NCBI RefSeq assembly: GCF_003337575.1
Contig: NZ_QPJM01000006.1
Span: 1-64,000 of the forward strand
Source of the DNA: Phyllobacterium bourgognense
GTDB taxonomy: Bacteria > Pseudomonadota > Alphaproteobacteria > Rhizobiales > Rhizobiaceae
Direction: 5' to 3'
DNA: 64,000 nt
The notes under the pieces are model-generated. The model ran no database searches. It was not told the origin of the DNA and saw only the letters and a list, made by a program, of their open reading frames with translations. A program made the position numbers and the translations under genes. Shown one piece after another: positions 8,829 to 21,171 of this stretch (positions are counted from its first letter, which is position 1; each line of letters opens with the position of its first letter).

Positions 8829-9719
8829 ATGACGGCCGAGCGTGATTTTCCTGACAGCCCGCCTTATGAATTGCGGCAACCGTCCGATCAACGCATTCCG
8901 TTCGTTTTCAATTCACCCCATAGCGGACGATATTATCCGGCGGCCTTCCTACAACAATCGCAACTCGACCCGCACACGGTCCGGCGTTCGGAAGATTGCT
9001 TCGTCGACCAGCTGTTTGCCTCGGCAGTCATGATCGGCGCGCCCTTGATGGTGGCACATTTTCCTCGGGCCTATCTAGATGTGAATCGCGAGCCTTACGA
9101 GCTCGACGCCAAAATGTTTCTCGAACCCCTGCCGTCGTACGCCAACGGGCATTCCGCCCGGGTTGCGGGCGGTCTGGGGACAATTCCCCGCCTCGTAGGC
9201 GAAGGGCAGGAAATCTATGCGCACAAGCTTCACATCGTAGAAGCGCTGAGCCGTATCGAAACAATCTACAGGCCATATCACGCGCTCCTCGGAGATACTC
9301 TCGTCACAACACGCGAACGCTTTGGCTATGGCGTCCTTGTTGATTGTCATTCGATGCCGACAGGCATTCGTTTTCCAGAAAGCGGCATGCGCCCGGATTT
9401 CATCATCGGTGACAGGTTTGGTACAAGTTGCGCGCCCGAGCTCGCAAACGCGGCGATCCAGCTGCTTCGGGAGCTGGGCTATGTGGTGGCCCACAACAAA
9501 CCTTATGCCGGCGGCTATATTACCGAGCATTACGGGCGGCCACTCAAGCAGTTTCATACTCTGCAGATCGAGGTCAATCGTGGTCTTTACCTCAACGAAC
9601 ACAGCTACGAAAAGAAGGCAGGCTTCGATCAGCTGCAACGGGATATTGCACTTTTTCTACGGGATATCGTGTCGCTGCCGGATTTCTATTTCCTGGATAC
9701 GCCGCTTGCTGCCGAATAG
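8829..9719 (+). CDS. N-formylglutamate amidohydrolase (first of two)
   Basis: The 296-residue protein belongs to the FGase family. Motifs include FVFNSPHSGRYYP near the N-terminus, RSEDCFVDQLF, the VDCHSMP block (metal-binding Asp and His) and LQIEVNRGLYLNE near the C-terminus. Such enzymes hydrolyse N-formylglutamate to glutamate and formate in histidine degradation or deformylate related N-formyl compounds. No hut genes are adjacent. The gene lies between divergent cpdR and a candidate small RNA on the other strand. The 250-bp gap upstream contains no other gene I can support. Confidence 0.9.
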   Translation: MTAERDFPDSPPYELRQPSDQRIPFVFNSPHSGRYYPAAFLQQSQLDPHTVRRSEDCFVDQLFASAVMIGAPLMVAHFPRAYLDVNREPYELDAKMFLEPLPSYANGHSARVAGGLGTIPRLVGEGQEIYAHKLHIVEALSRIETIYRPYHALLGDTLVTTRERFGYGVLVDCHSMPTGIRFPESGMRPDFIIGDRFGTSCAPELANAAIQLLRELGYVVAHNKPYAGGYITEHYGRPLKQFHTLQIEVNRGLYLNEHSYEKKAGFDQLQRDIALFLRDIVSLPDFYFLDTPLAAE

Positions 9720-9740
9720 CGCTTCATCAGGATCTTAAAC

Positions 9741-9821
9741 AAAAAAAAGACCGCGCGTAAGCGCGGCCCAAGTCTAGGGAGGAAACGCCCAAGGAGGGCA
9801 TAGACAGGTCGCCCTGTCCAT
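9741..9821 (-). ncRNA. Candidate anti-Shine-Dalgarno small RNA (alpha-r14/NfeR1-like)
   Basis: Read on the minus strand, a TTGACA box (9849-9854), a 16-base spacer and TAGATT (9827-9832) precede a transcript of about 80 bases. It opens with hairpin GACAGG-GCGA-CCTGTC, then hairpin GCCC-TCCTT-GGGC, then single-stranded TTTCCTCCCTAGACTT. It ends in terminator stem CCGCGC-TTAC-GCGCGG with eight Ts. Two CCTCC motifs, one of them in a loop, are the hallmark of the rhizobial alpha-r14 (NfeR1) family, which pairs with ribosome-binding sites. The family name comes from memory of the motif. That an independent RNA gene exists here is better supported than its name. Confidence 0.7.
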
Positions 9822-9826
9822 GTATC

Positions 9827-9854
9827 AATCTATGCTGCGCCGCACAAATGTCAA
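9827..9854 (-). promoter_or_regulatory. Sigma-70-type promoter of the small RNA
   Basis: Minus strand: CTTGACA (-35), 16 bases, TAGATT (-10). CTTGAC is the preferred -35 of rhizobial housekeeping promoters. The start point would fall near 9820. A separate inverted repeat GGCAC-N9-GTGCC at 9875-9893 lies further upstream, between this promoter and hisN. Confidence 0.6.
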
Positions 9855-9961
9855 GTGTTTTGTGTGTTTTTTTGGGCACAATTATTAGGTGCCTAAAAAA
9901 AATGCAATAAATTCGCCGACGTGGCAAGAAAATGAGGATATTTTAATCGCAAGGAGCTATT

Positions 9962-10735
9962 TTGGTCATTAAACTTTCTTTTTTGAAGCAAATCGCCGCG
10001 GTCGCAGCGGAGCAGACGTTGCCGCGATTCCGCACGATTTCGCTCATCGATAATAAATATCAGACGGGTTTTGACCCTGTGACAGAGGCTGACCGAGAGG
10101 CTGAAAAGGCGATTCGCAAACTGATCAATGCAAGTTTTCCGGATCACGGTATTCTCGGCGAAGAGTTCGGCGGCGAAAATCTCGATCACTCGCATGTCTG
10201 GGTGATCGACCCGATCGATGGTACCCGCGCGTTCATTTCCGGTATTCCTGTATGGGGAACATTGGCCGGTCTTACCATCGACGGCGATGCGGTGGCGGGG
10301 CTCATGGCCCAACCGTTTACCAATGAGCTGTTCATGTGTGACGGTGACGCTTCATGGTACGAGGGTCCGGGTGGTATTCGCCGCCTCGAAACGCGGAAAA
10401 CCACCGAACTTTCCGAGGCAACACTGTTTACGACCACACCGGCAATGTTCAAGGATGAGAAGCGCGCCGCCTATGATCGGGTCGAACAAAGCGTGCGGCT
10501 CGCACGCTACGGCACGGATTGTTACGCTTATTCCATGCTGGCTGCCGGCTTCGTCGATCTCGTTGTCGAAACCGGCCTGCATCCATATGACATTGTGGCG
10601 CTTGTTCCGATCATCGAAAAGGCCGGTGGTGTGATCACCACGTGGGATGGAGGTCCGGCGGAGAAGGCCGGCGATATCGTTGCTGCTGCGACGCCCGAAC
10701 TGCACGCCAAGACTCTGGAATTGCTCAACCGTTGA
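9962..10735 (+). CDS. hisN: Histidinol-phosphatase, IMPase family
   Basis: The 257-residue protein probably starts at a TTG: AAGGAG lies six bases before it and no better start exists. The inositol-monophosphatase metal motifs are clear: GFDPVTEADREAE, ILGEEFGGE, VWVIDPIDGTRAFISG and, near the C-terminus, HPYDIVALVPIIEKAGG. The sequence matches the HisN group, which performs the histidinol-phosphate dephosphorylation step of histidine synthesis in bacteria lacking a HisB phosphatase domain; inositol monophosphatase is the alternative. Neighbouring an N-formylglutamate amidohydrolase is also seen in Brucella relatives. Confidence 0.85.
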   Translation: MVIKLSFLKQIAAVAAEQTLPRFRTISLIDNKYQTGFDPVTEADREAEKAIRKLINASFPDHGILGEEFGGENLDHSHVWVIDPIDGTRAFISGIPVWGTLAGLTIDGDAVAGLMAQPFTNELFMCDGDASWYEGPGGIRRLETRKTTELSEATLFTTTPAMFKDEKRAAYDRVEQSVRLARYGTDCYAYSMLAAGFVDLVVETGLHPYDIVALVPIIEKAGGVITTWDGGPAEKAGDIVAAATPELHAKTLELLNR

Positions 10736-10739
10736 TGTT

Positions 10740-11693
10740 CTATTCCGTCTCGCTGCCGGTGCCGGGAATGAAGGCGTCGAATGCGGCAAAAAACTGCTCG
10801 CGATAGAAATCCTTCTCCTGGAGGATTTCATGCTTGGCGCCATCAATTGTCAGCAATGTGGAGTTGCGCAGTTGCAAGGCATAACGCTCGATTGCCGGGG
10901 TGGAGACGACGCTGTCGGCTCCCGCTGCAACCATCAGCATGGGAATGCGGATCGTTTCAATGAATTCCGGCCGACTGATCTTTTTGATCGCTTTGGCGGC
11001 TGCGACGATCCAGCTTGCCGTGGGCCCGCCGATGGCCAGTTCAGGCGCTTTTTCGAGAATCTCGCAATTGCGCAGGTAACGCGCCGCATCGGACGTTACT
11101 TCATTGAAGTCAAATGGCCTTATCTGGTGCGGACCGCCAAGCATATAAGCCCGGCCAAGTCCTGCATAGCGAAGTGTGCTCGCGCCAACCCGCGCAATCG
11201 TCTTTCTGGCGCGGCTGCCGTTGATATCCAATAGCGGCGCGATCAGGACCATCCGGCGGATACGATTCGAAAGGGCTGGGGCGGCTAGCAGGGCCGCAAG
11301 CGCTCCAGTGGAATGAGCCAGGATGTAGAATGGCCCGCGGCAATCGGGCAGGAGGACATGTTCGAACAGTTGCTCGAAATCGACCGCGTAGTCGTCAAAG
11401 CTCTTTACATAGCCCTTTGCGGCATTTCGCAGGAGCCGGCTGGATGCACCCTGGCCGCGCCAGTCGAATGTCGCAACTGTAAAGCCACGGTTAGCGACGT
11501 CGCGGACGGTCTCGAAATATTTTTCGATGCACTCGTTACGGCCGTGCAGGATGATGACTGTGCCCTGCGCAGGCTGGGCACTGGCCGGGGTGACGGTATA
11601 GCGGAGTTCCTTGCCGTCGCGAAGATTGAGTGAATCAACGCGTGTGCCGGACGGGATGGGATTGGATGAAGTTTCGACAAGCGGTCTGATCAT
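10740..11693 (-). CDS. Alpha/beta hydrolase, PldB-like lysophospholipase
   Basis: The 317-residue protein has the family layout: GTVIILHGRNECIEKYFE (oxyanion region), TFDWRGQGAS, nucleophile elbow YILAHSTGALA, a lid region, then late Asp (AAGADSVVS) and His (DGAKHEILQE). This is the monoacylglycerol lipase/lysophospholipase L2 pattern. There is no signal peptide, so it is probably cytosolic or membrane-associated. It is convergent with hisN, four bases away. Confidence 0.85.
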   Translation of the reverse strand: MIRPLVETSSNPIPSGTRVDSLNLRDGKELRYTVTPASAQPAQGTVIILHGRNECIEKYFETVRDVANRGFTVATFDWRGQGASSRLLRNAAKGYVKSFDDYAVDFEQLFEHVLLPDCRGPFYILAHSTGALAALLAAPALSNRIRRMVLIAPLLDINGSRARKTIARVGASTLRYAGLGRAYMLGGPHQIRPFDFNEVTSDAARYLRNCEILEKAPELAIGGPTASWIVAAAKAIKKISRPEFIETIRIPMLMVAAGADSVVSTPAIERYALQLRNSTLLTIDGAKHEILQEKDFYREQFFAAFDAFIPGTGSETE

Positions 11694-11798
11694 TTGGTCT
11701 GGTCAATTCCTCGCCGCCAATAGTCTCCGCCTGTGATAAAATGTGGCGCTGCAAAGGTCAAACCGCAGTTGGATCATTTCCGTTTTTCTTCGAATCGC

Positions 11799-11872
11799 GG
11801 AATTGCTCTAACTCTTTGTTTTACGCAATCCCGGATGGAAAACCAGTTCTCACTTTTCCTGGGATTGCTCTA
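11799..11872. repeat. RIME/RPE-like palindromic repeat, family C copy 2
   Basis: GGAATTGCTCTAACTCTTTG, then TTTTACGCAATCCCGGATGG, AAAACC, and a closing TTTTCCTGGGATTGCTCTAG. It aligns along its length with the copy at 2264-2347. It sits between the hydrolase and the next minus-strand gene. Confidence 0.75.
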
Positions 11873-11881
11873 GAAAAAGAA

Positions 11882-11913
11882 TGACCGGAAACTCGCCTGA
11901 GAGCTTCCGGTCA
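11882..11913 (-). terminator. Rho-independent terminator
   Basis: TGACCGGAA and TTCCGGTCA form a perfect 9-bp stem. On the minus strand it is followed by TTCTTTTTC, so it should end transcription of the small secreted-protein gene at 11967-12404. Confidence 0.75.
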
Positions 11914-11966
11914 GTTCATTCCGGATGGAAGGGACGTTACACCCGGAACGAATTCGGCTTTTATAC

Positions 11967-12404
11967 TCAGTAAGCCGGGTTTATTTCGATGCTGAAACCG
12001 CTTTCACGACGATCACGATAACGATCACCGCCCATGCGGCGGGTTTCCAGAATGTCTCCATCACGCGAAACGACGACAAGGACCGGATTGCCACGACGTG
12101 CGGCACGCACGAAATAGCGCCCACGCTCGAAGTCCACGTCACGGACCCGGTAACCACGGCGTTCAAGCATACGCGCTACGTCGCGGGGACCAAATCGTTC
12201 GCGACGGTCATCACGATAGTAGCGGCGGCTCTCGCCATCATAGTAGCGGCGTTCCTGAACCAGATAGCCATCGGCGCCACCGCTGTCGTCAAGATATTCG
12301 GCAGCCGCGTCAGCACGGTAATAGCGGCTGTCGGCCATTGCCGAAGCAGCAAACCCGGTAACGAGAAGTGCCGCAGCGGTAAGTGCGAGGACGGTTTTCT
12401 TCAT
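11967..12404 (-). CDS. Small secreted Arg/Tyr-rich protein (PepSY-like)
   Basis: The 145-residue protein starts at ATG 12404 with GGAT nine bases before; the earlier in-frame start lacks a site. A signal peptide is obvious (KKTVLALTAAALLVTGFAAS, ending in AMA). The mature protein is rich in Arg, Tyr and Asp. Its C-terminal half (ARMLERRGYRVRDVDFERGR, then ILETRRM) resembles the PepSY-type fold seen in many rhizobial periplasmic proteins. The function is unknown. Confidence 0.75.
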   Translation of the reverse strand: MKKTVLALTAAALLVTGFAASAMADSRYYRADAAAEYLDDSGGADGYLVQERRYYDGESRRYYRDDRRERFGPRDVARMLERRGYRVRDVDFERGRYFVRAARRGNPVLVVVSRDGDILETRRMGGDRYRDRRESGFSIEINPAY

Positions 12405-12526
12405 TGTCGTATCCTTTTTAGTATCGGTTCGTTTCCAACCTTGGTGCATTTATAGTCACATCCACGTGAACGTATTCCGAAGATGATGTTCATTTTGCGT
12501 TCATCCACAGCCACACTTTGTAACCT

Positions 12527-12558
12527 CTTGAAATCCGCCGGCGGGCTAACCAGATAAT
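12527..12558 (+). promoter_or_regulatory. Candidate heat-shock (RpoH) promoter
   Basis: CTTGAAA at 12527-12533 is the typical alphaproteobacterial RpoH -35 element. The -10 region (GATAAT near 12553) lies 19 bases downstream, a little long. It precedes the structured leader of the hsp20 gene. Confidence 0.45.
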
Positions 12559-12562
12559 TTCT

Positions 12563-12667
12563 GTGACCGCCATATCGGGGTCACTGGTTCGACGGAACTT
12601 GCCACAAAGGGAGTTCTACCGAGAGCCAAAACACGCAAACATTGTCGCTCTAAAGGAGGGCTTAAAC
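12563..12667 (+). promoter_or_regulatory. ROSE-like RNA thermometer before hsp20
   Basis: The leader of about 105 bases begins with hairpin GTGACC...GGTCAC (12563-12584). A second small hairpin GTTC-GACG-GAAC follows. It ends with TCGCTCTAAAGGAGGGC just before the start codon. TCGCT matches the UYGCU box of ROSE thermometers, which pairs imperfectly with the AAGGAGG Shine-Dalgarno and melts on heating. ROSE elements are typical of rhizobial small heat-shock genes. The fold was made by eye. Confidence 0.7.
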
Positions 12668-13138
12668 ATGCGTCACGTTGATTTTTCCCCACTCTACCGC
12701 TCAACCGTTGGTTTTGACCGGCTTTTCACCATTCTCGACAGTCTGGCCCAGCCAGAAGGTGCCCAGACCTATCCGCCCTACAATATCGAGCGGACTGGCG
12801 AGAACACCTATCTCATCACCATCGCTGTTGCCGGGTTCTCGGAGGACGAGATCCAGATCGAGGCACATCGCAACCAGCTCAAGGTGACGGGCGAGAAGGC
12901 TGTAGAGAAGTCTGATGAAAAGGCCGAAACGCTTTACCGCGGTATCGCCTCGCGCGCTTTCGAGCGCCGCTTCCATCTTGCCGATTTCGTCGAAGTCAGT
13001 GGTGCGAGCCTGAAAAACGGCCTTTTGCACATTGAACTCAAGCGCGAAATTCCGGAGGAGATGAAGCCGCGCAAGATCGCTGTTACTTCCTTGTCCGACA
13101 AGGAAGCCAAACAGATCGAGGCAAAGGCCACGAACTAA
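12668..13138 (+). CDS. Small heat-shock protein, Hsp20/IbpA family
   Basis: The 156-residue protein starts at ATG 12668, directly after AAAGGAGG; the longer open frame upstream overlaps the thermometer leader. MRHVDFSPLYRSTVGFDRLF is the usual N-terminus of rhizobial Hsp20. The alpha-crystallin domain spans about residues 35-125 (ITIAVAGFSEDEIQIEAHRN, then ASLKNGLLHIEL with the GLL-type motif). It is an ATP-independent holdase in the cytosol. Heat control is inferred from the leader and promoter. Confidence 0.93.
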   Translation: MRHVDFSPLYRSTVGFDRLFTILDSLAQPEGAQTYPPYNIERTGENTYLITIAVAGFSEDEIQIEAHRNQLKVTGEKAVEKSDEKAETLYRGIASRAFERRFHLADFVEVSGASLKNGLLHIELKREIPEEMKPRKIAVTSLSDKEAKQIEAKATN

Positions 13139-13163
13139 GCGTTTGGCGTAACGAGTGAGCAAA

Positions 13164-13191
13164 AGCGGCGCAGCAATGCGCCGCTTTTTTT
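13164..13191 (+). terminator. Rho-independent terminator of hsp20
   Basis: AGCGGCGCA-GCAA-TGCGCCGCT is a 9-bp stem with a 4-base loop followed by seven Ts. The T run touches the stop codon of the convergent aldolase gene. Confidence 0.9.
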
Positions 13192-14239
13192 ATGCGATCA
13201 GGTCGCCAAACCGGTCGATTTCTTGCGGGGTCGTGGCAAAGCTTGTGACGAGCCGCACAAGCGTTTCGTTTTCCCCGACCAGATTTCTTTCAGAGTGCGG
13301 GGCCCTCCAGTCGTAGAATACAGCGCCTGCTTCATGCAGCTTCGTCGACATGTCCTTTGCCATGATCGCGAAGACTTCGTTTGCGCGAGGTTGCCAAGCG
13401 AGTCGCAACTTCGTCGACGCTTTAATATGATCGGCGAGGTGCGCCGCCATGTCATTGGCATGGGCGGCAAGTTCCAGCCACAACCCATCAGTAAAATACG
13501 CCTCGAACTGAGCAGCTATGAAACGGGACTTCGAGAAAAGCTGTGCGGACCGCTTGCGGATGAACGGCATTTCTCGAGCATGGGCCGGGTTCATGAATAC
13601 AAGTGCCTCGGCGCACCAGCAGCCATTTTTAGTGCCTCCGAAGGAGAGTATTTCGACGCCCTGACGCCAGGTCATATCCGCAGGCAAACAGCCTAGCGAC
13701 ACAAGCGCATTGGCAAAGCGCGCACCATCCATGTGCAGCGGCAAGCCATTCTCGCGGCAAAGGGTTGAAATGGCTGCAATTTCATTGAGTTCATAAAGTG
13801 TACCGATTTCACTGGATTGGGTGATCGAAACGCCCATCGGCTGGCCGGCATGCACATTGCCCGGTGCAAAGCCTTTTATCGCCGCTTTCAGATTGTCGAT
13901 ATGCATGAGGCCGACGGCGCCGTCGATCGCCTGAAAACGCGCGCCGGCGGTGAGGAAACCTGGCGCACCGCCTTCATCTTCAATGATATGCGCTTCGCGA
14001 TGAGCGAACGTCACACCACCAGGCTTCGCAACAGCTGCCTGCGCCAGCGAATTTGCGGCCGTGCCTGTGCCAACGAAAAACACCGTGACCTCTCGCTCGA
14101 ATATCTCGTTGAACGTCTGTGCGACCGCCTTATCGAGCGCGCTTGTGCCATAGGCGGCTGCAAAGCCATCCGCATGTTTGCTCAAACTCTCGGCAATCTT
14201 CGGGTGGGCTCCGGCCCAATTATCGGAAGCAAAATGCAT
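13190..14239 (-). CDS. ltaE: Low-specificity L-threonine aldolase
   Basis: The 349-residue protein has AAGGTC before the ATG. It is a fold-type I PLP enzyme: FVGTGTAANSLA, LHMDGARFANA (Asp contacting the pyridine nitrogen) and SFGGTKNG with the Schiff-base Lys near 204. Together with the N-terminal FASDNWAGAHPKI these point to threonine aldolase/beta-eliminating lyase, cleaving threonine to glycine and acetaldehyde. It is convergent with hsp20. Phenylserine or other beta-hydroxy amino acids are also possible substrates. Confidence 0.88.
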   Translation of the reverse strand: MHFASDNWAGAHPKIAESLSKHADGFAAAYGTSALDKAVAQTFNEIFEREVTVFFVGTGTAANSLAQAAVAKPGGVTFAHREAHIIEDEGGAPGFLTAGARFQAIDGAVGLMHIDNLKAAIKGFAPGNVHAGQPMGVSITQSSEIGTLYELNEIAAISTLCRENGLPLHMDGARFANALVSLGCLPADMTWRQGVEILSFGGTKNGCWCAEALVFMNPAHAREMPFIRKRSAQLFSKSRFIAAQFEAYFTDGLWLELAAHANDMAAHLADHIKASTKLRLAWQPRANEVFAIMAKDMSTKLHEAGAVFYDWRAPHSERNLVGENETLVRLVTSFATTPQEIDRFGDLIA

Positions 14240-14452
14240 AATCGACCTTACGATTTTCCACTGACGCGCAAACGCATACGCCTTTCATCTGCTGGTGAAA
14301 AGGGAGCGGAGGATGCTATCCATGCGGAAGTGGTTGTTTATACCGCCTCTTGTAGAGGAAATCGCATGCTTTGAAACTAACGGCATACTTTTGAAGCGTT
14401 TTGAGCAATGATATTTCGTTGAATGGTGATATTTTTTGCTTTTCCATCTTGT

Positions 14453-14499
14453 TTGTTTGGAATAATTCTGGCATACGATAATAAGACAGCATTGCTGTC
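14453..14499 (+). promoter_or_regulatory. Candidate gltB promoter with a 15-bp palindromic operator
   Basis: TTGTTT (14453-14458), an 18-base spacer and GATAAT (14477-14482) make a plausible promoter. GACAGCA-T-TGCTGTC (14485-14499), a perfect palindrome, sits exactly where transcription would start and could bind a dimeric regulator. The rest of the 530-bp gap between ltaE and gltB is A+T-rich and holds no convincing gene. Confidence 0.4.
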
Positions 14500-14623
14500 C
14501 TATTTGTGCGAACTGAAAACGAGGATGGTGAGCAGGCGCTTCCGTCCTTATAATAGTGACCGCAATCCGCACCGGAAGATATGCCGCATGAAGCGGGACT
14601 GGAATTATGGTATTCCGTCTCCT

Positions 14624-14670
14624 GCGGATAATCCCAAAAACCGAAACGGTTTTTGAAAAGGATTATCCGC
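14624..14670 (+). promoter_or_regulatory. Nested hairpin in the gltB leader
   Basis: GCGGATAATCC and GGATTATCCGC form a perfect 11-bp outer stem. Inside lies a second perfect stem AAAAACCG-AAA-CGGTTTTT, giving a 47-base double hairpin. It ends 100 bases before the gltB start codon. There is no T run after the outer stem, so it is not a normal terminator; a role in leader control or RNA stability is inference. Confidence 0.55.
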
Positions 14671-14769
14671 AAAATTAAAATGCTGCTGCGTCCTTTATGC
14701 GTCCAAGAGACGCGTGGCGCAGCAAGAGATATTACCGCCCGGCGAGGGCGCCAAACGGAGGAATTGACG

Positions 14770-19488
<4,719 letters not shown>

Positions 19489-19546
19489 TATCAATGCTTT
19501 ACGCTTGGAGCGTTGCCGCGGCGACGCTCAGCATGGGAACAGTTTT

Positions 19547-21001
19547 ATGGGTAAGGTTACAGGTTTTCTCGAGATCGACCGGCAGGTCGGCAAGTATCAG
19601 CCCGCGTCGGATCGCATACGGCACTTCAGGGAATTTACCATTCCCATGTCGGATGGCGAGGTCAAAAAGCAGGCCGCACGCTGCATGGATTGCGGAATTC
19701 CGTTTTGCCATGGCCCGACGGGCTGCCCGATCCATAACCAGATTCCGGACTGGAATGATCTCGTTTACAACGACAACTGGGATGAGGCGATCAGAAACCT
19801 GCATTCCACCAATAATTTCCCGGAATTTACCGGCAGAATCTGTCCGGCGCCGTGTGAGGAGGCCTGCACGCTCAATCTCGAAGATGTGCCGGTTTCCATC
19901 AAGACGGTAGAGCAGGCGATCGCCGACAAGGCCTATGAAAAGGGCTTTATCATTCCGCAGCCGGCTGTTTCGAAGACCGGGAGGACCGTGGCGGTCATCG
20001 GTTCGGGGCCGGCAGGGTTAGCGGCGGCGCAGCAGCTTGGGCGGGCCGGACATGAGGTTCATGTCTATGAACGCGAGAGCCGGGCGGGCGGTTTGCTTCG
20101 CTACGGGATCCCTGATTTCAAGATGGAGAAGCACTTCATCGATCGCCGTGTCACCCAGATGGAGGGCGAAGGCGTTACGTTCTTCTGCGGGGTTAATGTC
20201 GGAATAGACAAGCCAATTCAAGCGCTTATCGATACCTATGATGCCGTGCTCTACTGCGGCGGAGCGGAAACACCGCGTCCTGCGGGTATCCCTGGCGGCG
20301 AGTTCGAAGGCGTTCACGACGCCATGCACTATCTAGTCCAGCAGAACCGCCGCATTGGCCGCGAGAATATCGAATCCGTGGCTTGGCCGAGCGACCCGAT
20401 CGTTGCCTCGGGAAAGCACGTGGTAGTTGTCGGCGGTGGCGATACCGCATCCGATTGCGTCGGCACGGCGTTCCGTCAGGGTGCGGTGAAGGTCACGCAG
20501 CTCGACATTCGCCCGCAGCCTCCAGAGAAGGAAGACAAGCTCAGCGTCTGGCCGTATTGGGCGACAAAGATGCGCACATCTTCCTCCCAAGCCGAAGGCG
20601 CCGATCGCGAATTCCAGGTGGCAACGCTTGAATTCATTGGAGAAAACGGCACGTTGACGCATGTCAAGTGCTGCGAAGTCGATGAAGCGCGCAAGCCGAT
20701 CGCCGGCACAGAATTTTTCATCAAGGCCGATCTGGCATTCATCGCCATCGGTTTTTCGGGCCCGTTCGAGGATGGGATAGTCAAGGAATTGACAGGTTCG
20801 CTCGATATGCGAGCCGATCGCCGTGGTAACCGTTCGGTTGCAGCGGATGACAAAGATTATCGCACCAGCGTCGACAAGCTTTACACGGCTGGCGATGTAC
20901 GGCGCGGGCAATCACTGGTGGTCTGGGCGATCCGCGAGGGCCGTCAGGCGGCGCAATCCATCGATGCGGCGCTGATGGGCGCTTCGGTACTGCCAAGATA
21001 A
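19547..21001 (+). CDS. gltD: Glutamate synthase small chain
   Basis: The 484-residue protein starts at ATG 19547 (MGKVTGFLEIDR, the usual N-terminus). N-terminal cysteine clusters for 4Fe-4S centres are CMDCGIPFCHGPTGCP and CPAPCEEAC. Next come the FAD motif VAVIGSGPAGLAAAQQL and the NADPH motif VVVVGGGDTASDCVG. It passes electrons from NADPH to the large chain. It is the second gene of the gltBD operon. The 170-bp gap after it has an imperfect hairpin (TGCGTGG...CCACGCA, about 21091-21121) but no clear terminator tail. Confidence 0.97.
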   Translation: MGKVTGFLEIDRQVGKYQPASDRIRHFREFTIPMSDGEVKKQAARCMDCGIPFCHGPTGCPIHNQIPDWNDLVYNDNWDEAIRNLHSTNNFPEFTGRICPAPCEEACTLNLEDVPVSIKTVEQAIADKAYEKGFIIPQPAVSKTGRTVAVIGSGPAGLAAAQQLGRAGHEVHVYERESRAGGLLRYGIPDFKMEKHFIDRRVTQMEGEGVTFFCGVNVGIDKPIQALIDTYDAVLYCGGAETPRPAGIPGGEFEGVHDAMHYLVQQNRRIGRENIESVAWPSDPIVASGKHVVVVGGGDTASDCVGTAFRQGAVKVTQLDIRPQPPEKEDKLSVWPYWATKMRTSSSQAEGADREFQVATLEFIGENGTLTHVKCCEVDEARKPIAGTEFFIKADLAFIAIGFSGPFEDGIVKELTGSLDMRADRRGNRSVAADDKDYRTSVDKLYTAGDVRRGQSLVVWAIREGRQAAQSIDAALMGASVLPR

Positions 21002-21171
21002 GAGTTTTCAACCCGCAACAACTAGAATTCTCGTTCCGGTTGAGATTCTTACGCCAAATTCGATGATTCTTGCATCAGTTTCGACGATTCATGCGTGGGA
21101 ATCGCACTATTCCACGCAAGAACCTTGCACGAAACCGCAGGCACCGTCGAACTCGCCGCACGAGGCTCTGA

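Noticed and set aside
9875..9893. GGCAC-N9-GTGCC followed by TAAAAAAAA as a terminator
   Set aside because: The tail is A-rich on the strand read, and T-rich only on the 5' side of the other strand, so it cannot be an intrinsic terminator; it may be an operator near hisN.
14423..14656. A 77-codon frame in the gltB upstream region
   Set aside because: It runs through the candidate promoter and the nested hairpin, lacks a ribosome site and has no recognisable pattern.
21091..21121. Hairpin TGCGTGG...CCACGCA after gltD as a terminator
   Set aside because: It has a mismatch and no T run; too weak to list as a terminator.
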